The position numbers and the translations under genes are program-made. A model generated the notes under the pieces. That model did no database searches, was not told where the DNA came from, and saw only the letters and a program-made list of their open reading frames with translations. This document shows positions 1 to 5,270 of a stretch of 5,270 bases of DNA, piece after piece (positions within the stretch are counted from its first letter, which is position 1; every line of letters starts with the position of its first letter). Source of the DNA: Tannerella sp. (lineage in GTDB: Bacteria; Bacteroidota; Bacteroidia; Bacteroidales; Tannerellaceae); assembly GCA_031277235.1 (NCBI GenBank), contig JAITMT010000105.1, positions 1 to 5,270 on the forward strand, in the 5' to 3' direction.

Positions 1-44
1 TTTTAATAATTTTTGTTTGTCGAAATTTTTCTCTTGCCCCTGCC

Positions 45-69
45 CGGCGTAGCGTCTTTCGCTATGCCG
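45..69. repeat. short GC-rich inverted repeat (hairpin)
   Basis: The arms are CGGCGTAGCG (45-54) and CGCTATGCCG (60-69), around a 5-base loop TCTTT. They pair over 10 positions, nine Watson-Crick and one G-T. There is no T-run on either side, so it does not look like an intrinsic terminator. GC-rich hairpins standing alone in AT-rich intergenic DNA are often copies of small interspersed palindromic repeats, but copy number cannot be judged from one window. Confidence 0.5.
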
Positions 70-159
70 ACATGAGATATACAATTAATTTAAATGAAAT
101 CTCTGTATAAACCCCTAAAAGAGTGCAATATATAATTTATGACTTTAGATTCTTGATTT

Positions 160-177
160 GTCGTTGCCCACAATGAC
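160..177. repeat. small imperfect hairpin after the small gene
   Basis: The arms are GTCGTTG (160-166) and CAATGAC (171-177), around a 4-base loop CCCA, with one G-T pair. It lies about 13 bases past the stop codon of the 190-672 gene. On the minus strand it is followed by AAATCAAG and not by a T-run, so a terminator role is doubtful. It may be a degraded repeat or an RNA 3'-end structure. Confidence 0.35.
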
Positions 178-189
178 GTGCAAAGCCTT

Positions 190-672
190 TTAATTTGCCG
201 AAATGCTTATCTCGACAAAGTCGCCCAACAGATAGGTTTGGAAAAGATATTCGGGACTCTCATAATACACGCTGCCGTTGAAATCCTCGATTTTTCGCGA
301 CAGCCACGAATTATAAACTTCCGACAGTATGTCAATGATTGGTTTACCGTCTTTTTTGTTGACGTCAATGATTAAACGCTTATATATTTTCCCGATATCC
401 CAATGTGTTGGTACAGCATATTTTGCGTTCCCGATATTGTCGAATATCCCGTTTACCATGTTATATTTTTCTGTCAATTCAAATACCAGTTTATCCATAT
501 TTTCGCAATGATAAACATCTGCCAAATTGAAAATATGTTGCAAACCGTCCTTTCCGATGGCATTTACAACCACATTGCGGTGATTTTTCGTTTTCCTGCC
601 GATGTATTCAATCAAGGAGCAAAGGAAAAACAGGTTATTCGCGTTTTTATCTTCCCTGCCTGTCATCATCAT
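190..672 (-). CDS. small soluble protein of unknown function
   Basis: This is a complete gene of 160 codons, ATG to TAA. No signal peptide or membrane segment is visible, so it is probably cytoplasmic. It starts with three consecutive ATG codons (MMMTGREDKN), so the exact start is uncertain by one or two residues. Recognisable blocks are LFFLCSLIEYIGRKTKNHR (about 14-32), LADVYHCENMDKL (about 50-62), PTHWDIGKIYKRLI (about 88-101) and the end YYESPEYLFQTYLLGDF. From memory, these blocks match a family of about 150-residue proteins found in Bacteroidota and Firmicutes, often next to DUF3791 and DUF3990 genes; I cannot verify this here. No such partner is visible in the window. The gene is visibly more AT-rich than the HTCS gene upstream, which could reflect transfer. 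It lies 132 bases after the HTCS stop and has its own promoter-like sequence. No biochemical function can be assigned. Confidence 0.82.
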   Translation of the reverse strand: MMMTGREDKNANNLFFLCSLIEYIGRKTKNHRNVVVNAIGKDGLQHIFNLADVYHCENMDKLVFELTEKYNMVNGIFDNIGNAKYAVPTHWDIGKIYKRLIIDVNKKDGKPIIDILSEVYNSWLSRKIEDFNGSVYYESPEYLFQTYLLGDFVEISISAN

Positions 673-723
673 TTCGTTTTAATATAATCAACAAATTTTA
701 ACGTTTTTAATGCTTATTTTCTG

Positions 724-755
724 CAAAAATACAACAAATCACCAAAACGTGCAAA
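724..755 (-). promoter_or_regulatory. Bacteroides-type promoter for the small gene
   Basis: Read on the minus strand, TTTG (755-752) is followed by exactly 20 bases and then TATTTTTG (731-724). This fits the Bacteroidota primary-sigma consensus of a -33 TTTG and a -7 TAnnTTTG. Transcription would begin a few bases below 724, giving a leader of roughly 45 bases before the ATG at 672. The leader has no clear Shine-Dalgarno sequence and is A/T-rich, as is common in this phylum. Confidence 0.65.
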
Positions 756-768
756 TTTTGCAAGTTTT
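744..768. promoter_or_regulatory. 25-base near-palindrome over the -33 box
   Basis: The arms are AAAACGTGCAAA (744-755) and TTTGCAAGTTTT (757-768), around one central base. Eleven of 12 positions are complementary; the only mismatch is 749/763. The core TGCAAA-T-TTTGCA covers the -33 TTTG of the small gene's promoter, as expected for a repressor or activator site. An alternative is an AT-rich hairpin helping to end the HTCS transcript, which stops 37 bases upstream, but the stem is weak and only a loose T-rich stretch follows on the minus strand. Confidence 0.45.
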
Positions 769-804
769 ACCAATTCATGCAACAAAATTCTCTATTGCCT
801 ATCC

Positions 805-3800
805 TCAAAAAATCTCCGAGGGCTGTTTTCCGAAATGTTTCTTGAATGCCGTGCTGAAATACTGGAGGCTGGAAAATCCACACATTTCACTGACCTCGGT
901 GATGGTGTATTTGCGCGTCTGCAACAGTTCCATCGCATGATTCAGGCGGATAGCCTTAATGAAATCCACGGGCGAGCGGTCGGTCAGCGTTTTGATTTTC
1001 TTGTAGAGCAGCGAGGAACTGACATTCAGGGCGGAAGCAAATTCGTCCTTGTCGAAATCGGCGTCCGCGATGCGGGTACGCACCACTTCCACTGCCCTTT
1101 TCACAAATACGTCGTTCAATTCATTGGTAAACAGGGAATCGCCGGTATTGACCTTGATCAGTTTCAGGGCTTTTTCCCGGATAGTCTCTCGATTTTTGAT
1201 GATCGCCCGGATACGCTGTTGAAGAAGCCCCATGTCGAACGGCTTGGTCACGTAATCGTCGGCGCCCAAGCCCAGACCCTGCAACTGTTCCGCTTTTCCG
1301 GAGAGCGCCGTCAGCAGAATAACCGGTATGTGCGACGTCTCAAAGGTTGATTTCACCAGCCGGCAAAGTTCAAAACCGTCCATGTTGGGCATCATTACAT
1401 CCGAGACTATCAGATCGGGCATCTGTTTGAGAATCATGTTCCACGCTACGGCTCCGTTTTCGGCTGTCGAGACTTCAAACTCTTCACCGAGAGGATATTG
1501 CATGAAGTTGCGCAAATCGTCGTTGTCTTCGACAATCAGGATATGCATGTTTTTCCGGCGCGCGCCGTCTCCGGTTTGAAGTTGCGGTTTCATGTCGGCT
1601 GACGGCGCATATTCCGGTTTTTCGCGGGAAGCGGCGACGGATATTTCCTGCACTGCAACCTGTTTGAACGGTACCGTTACCCGGAAAGTGGAACCTTCGT
1701 TTTCCCGACTCGTGCAACTGATACGCCCGCCGTGCAGGGTAACATAATTTTTCACCAGCATCAACCCGATTCCCGAACCGGCAATTTTACGGTTGATGGC
1801 ATTTTCGCTGCGGTAAAACTCCCGGAAAAGCCTGCGTTGCGCTTTCTTGCCGATTCCGATCCCCTTGTCCCGCACTTCAAGCGTCCATTCCTTTGGCTGG
1901 CAGTCAAGAGAAATATCTACCCGGCTGTCGGGATGGGAATATTTTACGGCATTGGAAATGAGGTTGTCCACGATTTTTTCCATCGCCGGCTCATCAATGG
2001 CTGTCAGGTAAAAATCCAGGTTTGAGGTGAAAGCGAGTTCGATATCCCTGCTTTTGGCAAACGATTCGAACATCAGTTTGCGATGGGAAACCAGCCGGAC
2101 AATATCCGTCATGGCAAATGAAATCTGTTCCCTGCCGATATCCATTTTCTGAAAATCAAGCAATTGCGTAATCACTGTCGAGAGACGCTGCGTTTGTTCC
2201 ATCACCAAATGCAGGTAATAGCGAGCCAGGTCGGTCAGGCTCTGTTCCCTGTTTATTTCCTCGATGGGAGCCTTGATCAGCGTCAGCGAAGTCCGCACAT
2301 CGTGGGCTGTGTTGGCGAAAAACCGCACTTTTTCTTCCGCATGTCGCTGCCGGCGGCGAATCCAATAATTCCACAAAATGAACGAGACAAGTCCCGAAAT
2401 GAAGACAAAGGTCAGCAAAAGAAACCACGGGGTCTGCCAAAACGGCGGAACAACGTCTATGGCAATGTCGCGTTCGTCCAAAAGATACGAAAAGGAACTG
2501 TCGTACAGCCTGATTTTCAACTGGAAATCTCCGGTCGGAATATTCGTGTAGGTAAACGCCCGGAGAGAAGAGGGAGGACTCCATTCCCGGTCAAGCCCTT
2601 CCATTTTCCACGAAAATTTGGTATCAGCCGTTGCGTTGAGCGGGATAAGTTCCACGGTAATTGAATTTTGGTCGTATTTCAGTTTCAGATTTTTCAGGCT
2701 GTCTAACGGAGTATTCAGGCGCAGGGTAGCGCTGTCGCGCACCGAACGTCCCGAAATGAAAAGGTCTTGAAGGAAAATTTTGCCCTGCGGCTGCAACTGA
2801 TATATTTCGGAAGGATCGAACAGAACGGCGCCGTTGCTCGTTCCCCAAATCAACTGTCCGTTTTTAAGCCGGCTATGCGCATTGAGGTTGTAGGAAACGC
2901 GCGAGAGCGGAAATATGGTAAAATAAGTCTGTCCGGTCTTGTTTTGGGGATCGAACCGGCACAGTCCGTTTTCGGTGCCCAGCCACAGGTATCCGTCGGC
3001 ATACGCGATGCTGTTCACATGGTTGGAAGGCAGTCCCGCTTCCGTTGTAAATATTTCGGTCGTCCGTTTTTCCAAATTAAAGCAGATCAAGCCGTTGCCG
3101 CTGGTGCATATCCAAATATTTCCGTCCCTGACCAGCAAGTCATGCACTAAGTAGCCTTGCAAAAGCCGTTCCGACACGGACGTCTCCGCATCCAGCAAAT
3201 CCAGTCCATACGAACATGCCAGCAGCATTTTGCCGGGCGACAACTCGGTAAAACTGTAAACGGGATAGGACACGTAAACCTGAAATCTGTTTTCTTTGGC
3301 ATGATAACGTATAACTTCGCCCCAGACACTCCCGATCCAGATATCGCCACCGCTGTCCCTGTAAATGTCGAATGCGTAATCGTTTATCGGAGAATTGGCG
3401 TCTTTCGATGAATAGTGCGCCAGTTCCCTGCCGGTTTTTCCGTCCAGAACATATACGCCCGACGAATAGGTGCCCGCCCAAATCCTCCCTTCATTGTCTT
3501 CGCACAGCGACAAAAATACCTGAGCCTGTTCCTGTTTATTGTGATAGAAGGTTTTCCAGCGGTCGGTTTGCCGGTCCCAACAACAAATTCCGTTATTGGT
3601 GGCAAACCAGAGATTTCCCCGGCTGTCTTCCACGATTTTATTGATATGATTATTAATCAATGAATTGGGATTGTTCGCCTGATGCGTGATTTGAACAACC
3701 GGCGACGAAGTCTGATCAAAAAACGACAGTCCGCCGCTGTAGGTGCACACCCAAACCCGTTTGTTCCGGTCGCAGAACAGGTCGTAAACCCCGTCTCCGG

Positions 3801-4692
3801 GCAGTGTGGAAGGCTCGTCTGCATTTTCCTTGTAAATATTCAGCACCCGGTCGGTATTTTTTTCCACTTCCCAAATGCCCTGACCGTCAATGCCTACAAG
3901 TATCGTCGAATCGGAGTTCGCCTCCATAGCCAGCACCGGCTGCTTGGGAAAGGATTTAATTTTTGACGCTGAAAAAGTTTCCGTATTGAAATCATACTTG
4001 AAAAGTCCGTTTGCAAGGGTTCCAATCCATAAAATTTTCCCGGATGAATCATAATAGAATTTCTGAACCTGAAGCGGCAGCGAAGCAGGATTGTCATAGA
4101 TACAGGTACATTCCATCGTACCGGCGTCCATCAGCCACAATTTATTGTCGCGCGCAAAGAGCAGATGCCGGCTGTCATACCATATCGCCCGGGATACCTC
4201 AGTACTGTCTCCGCAGGCAAGTGTCAATTCGCCTGCCCTGTATTTGTAAAGCCCCATGCTGGATGCAATCCAGAAAGTTTCCGGATTTTCAATCAGGATA
4301 TTGTTCACATATAAATGAATGGAATTCAACGGATTGCGCAAGTCAAACAGAAAATCGAAGCGATCATTTACCGTATTGTAGCGAAAAACCTGTCCGTTAT
4401 TGGTAAAAGCCAGTAAAACAGGATTTTGATAGACAAGTTTTACGGAAATAATATCTGCCGTCTGGTAGGGAAGGCGGTAAATGCGGTAATCGTCGCCGGT
4501 CAGTCGCAGGATTCCGGTTTTGGAAGAAGCCCAGATAAAACCGTTACCGTCGCTGCACACCGACGCTGTTTCACGTATGGAGATACCGTACATTTCGTTG
4601 ATATTGTGAAACTTAACATCAACAGCCTGCAAGCCGAACGTCCAAACGACCAGGAATACACCCGGCATCAGATATGACAATTTTATATTCAC
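805..4692 (-). CDS. hybrid two-component system sensor/regulator (HTCS), AraC output
   Basis: This single protein combines a sensor kinase and a transcription regulator, as in Bacteroidota control of glycan-use loci. A signal peptide (about 1-23, ending GLQA) leads to a periplasmic sensor. At least ten propeller-type repeats with W-x-G/A-T-like cores run from about 50 to 627 (for example LWIGTLANGL at 221 and LWLGTENGL at 569). A Y_Y_Y domain follows (about 680-748), then one membrane span (about 756-778). The HisKA domain carries H797 in AHDVRTSLTL, with Ser where Pro is usual. HATPase motifs are DNLISNAVKYS (N914), DKGIGIG (942-948) and GSGIGL (972-977). The receiver (about 1049-1165) has E1055/D1056, phospho-acceptor D1098, T1128 and K1150. 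Two AraC helix-turn-helix units end the protein (about 1213-1295). All signalling residues are present and the length is normal for the family. The start is a GTG; see the start-region entry. The ligand and targets are unknown because no SusC/D or glycosidase gene is visible nearby. Confidence 0.96.
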   Translation of the reverse strand: MNIKLSYLMPGVFLVVWTFGLQAVDVKFHNINEMYGISIRETASVCSDGNGFIWASSKTGILRLTGDDYRIYRLPYQTADIISVKLVYQNPVLLAFTNNGQVFRYNTVNDRFDFLFDLRNPLNSIHLYVNNILIENPETFWIASSMGLYKYRAGELTLACGDSTEVSRAIWYDSRHLLFARDNKLWLMDAGTMECTCIYDNPASLPLQVQKFYYDSSGKILWIGTLANGLFKYDFNTETFSASKIKSFPKQPVLAMEANSDSTILVGIDGQGIWEVEKNTDRVLNIYKENADEPSTLPGDGVYDLFCDRNKRVWVCTYSGGLSFFDQTSSPVVQITHQANNPNSLINNHINKIVEDSRGNLWFATNNGICCWDRQTDRWKTFYHNKQEQAQVFLSLCEDNEGRIWAGTYSSGVYVLDGKTGRELAHYSSKDANSPINDYAFDIYRDSGGDIWIGSVWGEVIRYHAKENRFQVYVSYPVYSFTELSPGKMLLACSYGLDLLDAETSVSERLLQGYLVHDLLVRDGNIWICTSGNGLICFNLEKRTTEIFTTEAGLPSNHVNSIAYADGYLWLGTENGLCRFDPQNKTGQTYFTIFPLSRVSYNLNAHSRLKNGQLIWGTSNGAVLFDPSEIYQLQPQGKIFLQDLFISGRSVRDSATLRLNTPLDSLKNLKLKYDQNSITVELIPLNATADTKFSWKMEGLDREWSPPSSLRAFTYTNIPTGDFQLKIRLYDSSFSYLLDERDIAIDVVPPFWQTPWFLLLTFVFISGLVSFILWNYWIRRRQRHAEEKVRFFANTAHDVRTSLTLIKAPIEEINREQSLTDLARYYLHLVMEQTQRLSTVITQLLDFQKMDIGREQISFAMTDIVRLVSHRKLMFESFAKSRDIELAFTSNLDFYLTAIDEPAMEKIVDNLISNAVKYSHPDSRVDISLDCQPKEWTLEVRDKGIGIGKKAQRRLFREFYRSENAINRKIAGSGIGLMLVKNYVTLHGGRISCTSRENEGSTFRVTVPFKQVAVQEISVAASREKPEYAPSADMKPQLQTGDGARRKNMHILIVEDNDDLRNFMQYPLGEEFEVSTAENGAVAWNMILKQMPDLIVSDVMMPNMDGFELCRLVKSTFETSHIPVILLTALSGKAEQLQGLGLGADDYVTKPFDMGLLQQRIRAIIKNRETIREKALKLIKVNTGDSLFTNELNDVFVKRAVEVVRTRIADADFDKDEFASALNVSSSLLYKKIKTLTDRSPVDFIKAIRLNHAMELLQTRKYTITEVSEMCGFSSLQYFSTAFKKHFGKQPSEIF

Positions 4693-4706
4693 GCGCTTTT
4701 TTTCAT
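4690..4706 (-). other. ambiguous HTCS start: ATG plus seven-A run, one base out of frame
   Basis: The HTCS reading frame has no ATG between its upstream in-frame stop (4774-4776) and residue 9, so GTG at 4692-4690 is the annotated start. Fourteen bases upstream, at 4706-4704, is an ATG followed by seven A. As written it reads MKKSA and then hits TGA, which overlaps the GTG. With one more A it would read MKKKRVNIKL and run straight into the HTCS, giving a textbook basic signal-peptide start. Starting at the ATG of residue 9 would lose the only lysine before the hydrophobic core. Confidence 0.6.
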
Positions 4707-4718
4707 GAAATAAGGGAA

Positions 4719-4726
4719 CAAAATTA
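4719..4726 (-). promoter_or_regulatory. possible -7 box of the HTCS promoter
   Basis: On the minus strand the sequence is TAATTTTG, a full match to TAnnTTTG. No TTTG is found at the expected distance upstream, so only half the consensus is met. An A/T tract at 4760-4773 could act as an upstream element. Transcription would begin just before the ATG at 4706, leaving a very short leader. Flanking it is a direct repeat CATGAAAT (4704-4711 and 4727-4734, 23 bases apart start to start); the first copy lies in the palindrome TTTCATGAAA (4701-4710). Confidence 0.35.
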
Positions 4727-4891
4727 CATGAAATTTCGGTAATTTGTACGATTTTGGGTAAAAAAATATTATTTCAGCAGAGAGCAGTGATTTTACTTTC
4801 AAATTGGTGGACGGGTAATCTGTTGAAAACCCGCACTCAACCGTTTCAGGATCTTAAAATATCTGTATATGAATGTTTAATCTGACAGTTA

Positions 4892-4931
4892 CGGTATTTG
4901 CACCGTCATTGTCCCGGATGGAAAAATACCG
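4892..4931. repeat. inverted repeat in the gap upstream of the HTCS gene
   Basis: The arms CGGTATTT (4892-4899) and AAATACCG (4924-4931) are perfectly complementary over 8 bases and are separated by 24 bases. A competing smaller pairing, ACGGT (4891-4895) with ACCGT (4902-4906), uses part of the left arm. It lies more than 150 bases above the likely HTCS promoter and outside any gene. The rest of 4693-4962 holds no gene that I can see. Confidence 0.3.
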
Positions 4932-4962
4932 CACAGAAGAAATCAATTGTGAAACATTAAAT

Positions 4963-4996
4963 AGAAAAAGAGGCTCGTGTAAAAGCCTCTTTTTCT
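4963..4996 (-). terminator. intrinsic terminator of the partial right-hand gene
   Basis: A perfect 13-base-pair stem, AGAAAAAGAGGCT (4963-4975) with AGCCTCTTTTTCT (4984-4996), encloses an 8-base loop. Its A and T tracts fall on either side of a GC-richer core, so it can work in both directions. It begins about five bases past the stop codon of the right-hand gene. It therefore separates that transcript from the HTCS gene. Confidence 0.85.
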
Positions 4997-5001
4997 TGCA
5001 T

Positions 5002-5270
5002 TCATCCTCCCCGTTTTGTGCCGACCGTACTTTTGCGCGGGGCGGCGGCTTTGGTGGTTGCTTTCGGTTTGGCTGCCTGGGGCGCTTTGGCGCCGAGCGA
5101 TTTCGGCTCGTCTTTGCGTTTGGAGGCTGTTTTTATGGAAGACTTTTTTGTGGTGTTGGGTTTTGCTTCTTCCTTTTCTTCTTCTTTTACCTCCGTTACT
5201 TCCTCTATTTCAGGTGTTTCCTCGCTTGCAGGCTGTGCTGTTTCCTCTTCCGAAAAGTCGGTGAATCCGT
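5002..5270 (-). CDS. C-terminal end of an unidentified protein with a charged tail (partial)
   Basis: The final 88 codons and a TGA stop are present; the gene continues past the right edge, so its start and main domains are not seen. The visible part begins GFTDFSEEE and is rich in Glu for about 35 residues. It then switches to a Lys/Ala/Pro/Thr-rich basic tail (for example KAPQAAKPKATTKAAAPRK) ending in GTKRGG. This is low-complexity and surely disordered. Such acidic-then-basic tails occur on several Bacteroidota nucleic-acid-binding proteins, but composition alone does not identify one. The strand choice rests on the terminator directly after the stop and on the plausible charged composition; the opposite strand gives an unlikely Phe/Leu/Cys-rich product. 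No function is assigned. Confidence 0.75.
   Translation of the reverse strand, partial: GFTDFSEEETAQPASEETPEIEEVTEVKEEEKEEAKPNTTKKSSIKTASKRKDEPKSLGAKAPQAAKPKATTKAAAPRKSTVGTKRGG

Larger units (their letters stand above)
1..189. other. gene-free left flank downstream of the small gene
   Basis: I see no convincing coding region on either strand here. The stretch is AT-rich apart from two GC-richer hairpin sequences, at 45-69 and 160-177, which are listed separately. No stem followed by a T-run is visible just after the stop of the small minus-strand gene (190-672), so where its transcript ends is not clear. Confidence 0.6.

Noticed and set aside
45..69. Hairpin as a terminator for the small gene
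   Set aside because: It has no T-run on either strand and lies more than 120 bases after the stop codon.
403..687. 94-codon plus-strand open frame
   Set aside because: It is antisense to the small minus-strand gene, which has a promoter and recognisable conserved blocks; the plus-strand product has neither.
835..1350. 171-codon open frame on the plus strand
   Set aside because: It lies wholly antisense to the receiver and AraC part of the HTCS gene, whose domains and motifs are clear. Its own product shows no recognisable motif.
2164..2664. 166-codon open frame on the plus strand
   Set aside because: It is antisense to the kinase, membrane-span and Y_Y_Y region of the HTCS and shows only composition-driven Arg/Phe/Pro-rich sequence.
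805..4692. Possible frameshift or degraded domain inside the HTCS gene
   Set aside because: The frame is open throughout, and the propeller repeats, kinase boxes, receiver residues and both HTH units follow in the normal order and length.
4873..5270. Plus-strand frame from an ATG, open to the right edge
   Set aside because: It runs through the hairpin terminator and then gives a Phe/Leu/Cys-rich string that is the antisense of the Glu/Lys-rich minus-strand tail. The minus-strand reading ends just before the terminator, so it is the better choice.
1..5270. CRISPR array, tRNA, rRNA or insertion sequence
   Set aside because: I saw no regularly spaced repeats, no tRNA or rRNA signatures, and no transposase motifs or paired terminal repeats with target duplications.

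Overview
The window looks like a piece of a Bacteroidota (probably Bacteroidales) chromosome. The main reason is one very large minus-strand gene for a hybrid two-component system (HTCS) protein, a one-protein sensor kinase, receiver and AraC regulator typical of that phylum. A promoter matching the Bacteroides-type consensus (TTTG, 20 bases, TAnnTTTG) supports this. All three genes that can be supported lie on the minus strand, so transcription runs from right to left.

From right to left: (i) 5002-5270 holds the last 88 codons of a gene that enters from the right edge. It encodes an acidic, then Lys/Ala/Pro-rich tail and is closed by a strong hairpin terminator at 4963-4996. (ii) 4693-4962 has no gene. 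It holds the likely promoter region of the HTCS gene, a direct repeat, and a looped inverted repeat. (iii) 805-4692 is the complete HTCS gene (1295 codons from a GTG). Its order is signal peptide, two-component-regulator propeller repeats, Y_Y_Y domain, one membrane span, HisKA, HATPase, receiver and AraC-type HTH. (iv) 673-804 is a regulatory gap with a near-consensus promoter whose -33 box sits inside a 25-base near-palindrome. (v) 190-672 is a small soluble protein of unknown function, complete. (vi) 1-189 has no gene but contains two short GC-rich hairpins that could be interspersed repeat remnants.

The HTCS would sense a ligand in the periplasm and control transcription directly. No SusC/SusD or glycoside hydrolase gene is visible here, so its target and ligand cannot be read from this window. 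The small gene appears to have its own promoter, so it need not be part of the HTCS transcript.

The points most worth a second look are the HTCS start (an ATG followed by a run of seven A that is one base out of frame with the GTG start) and the palindrome over the small gene's promoter. I did not find a clearly new multi-gene system.
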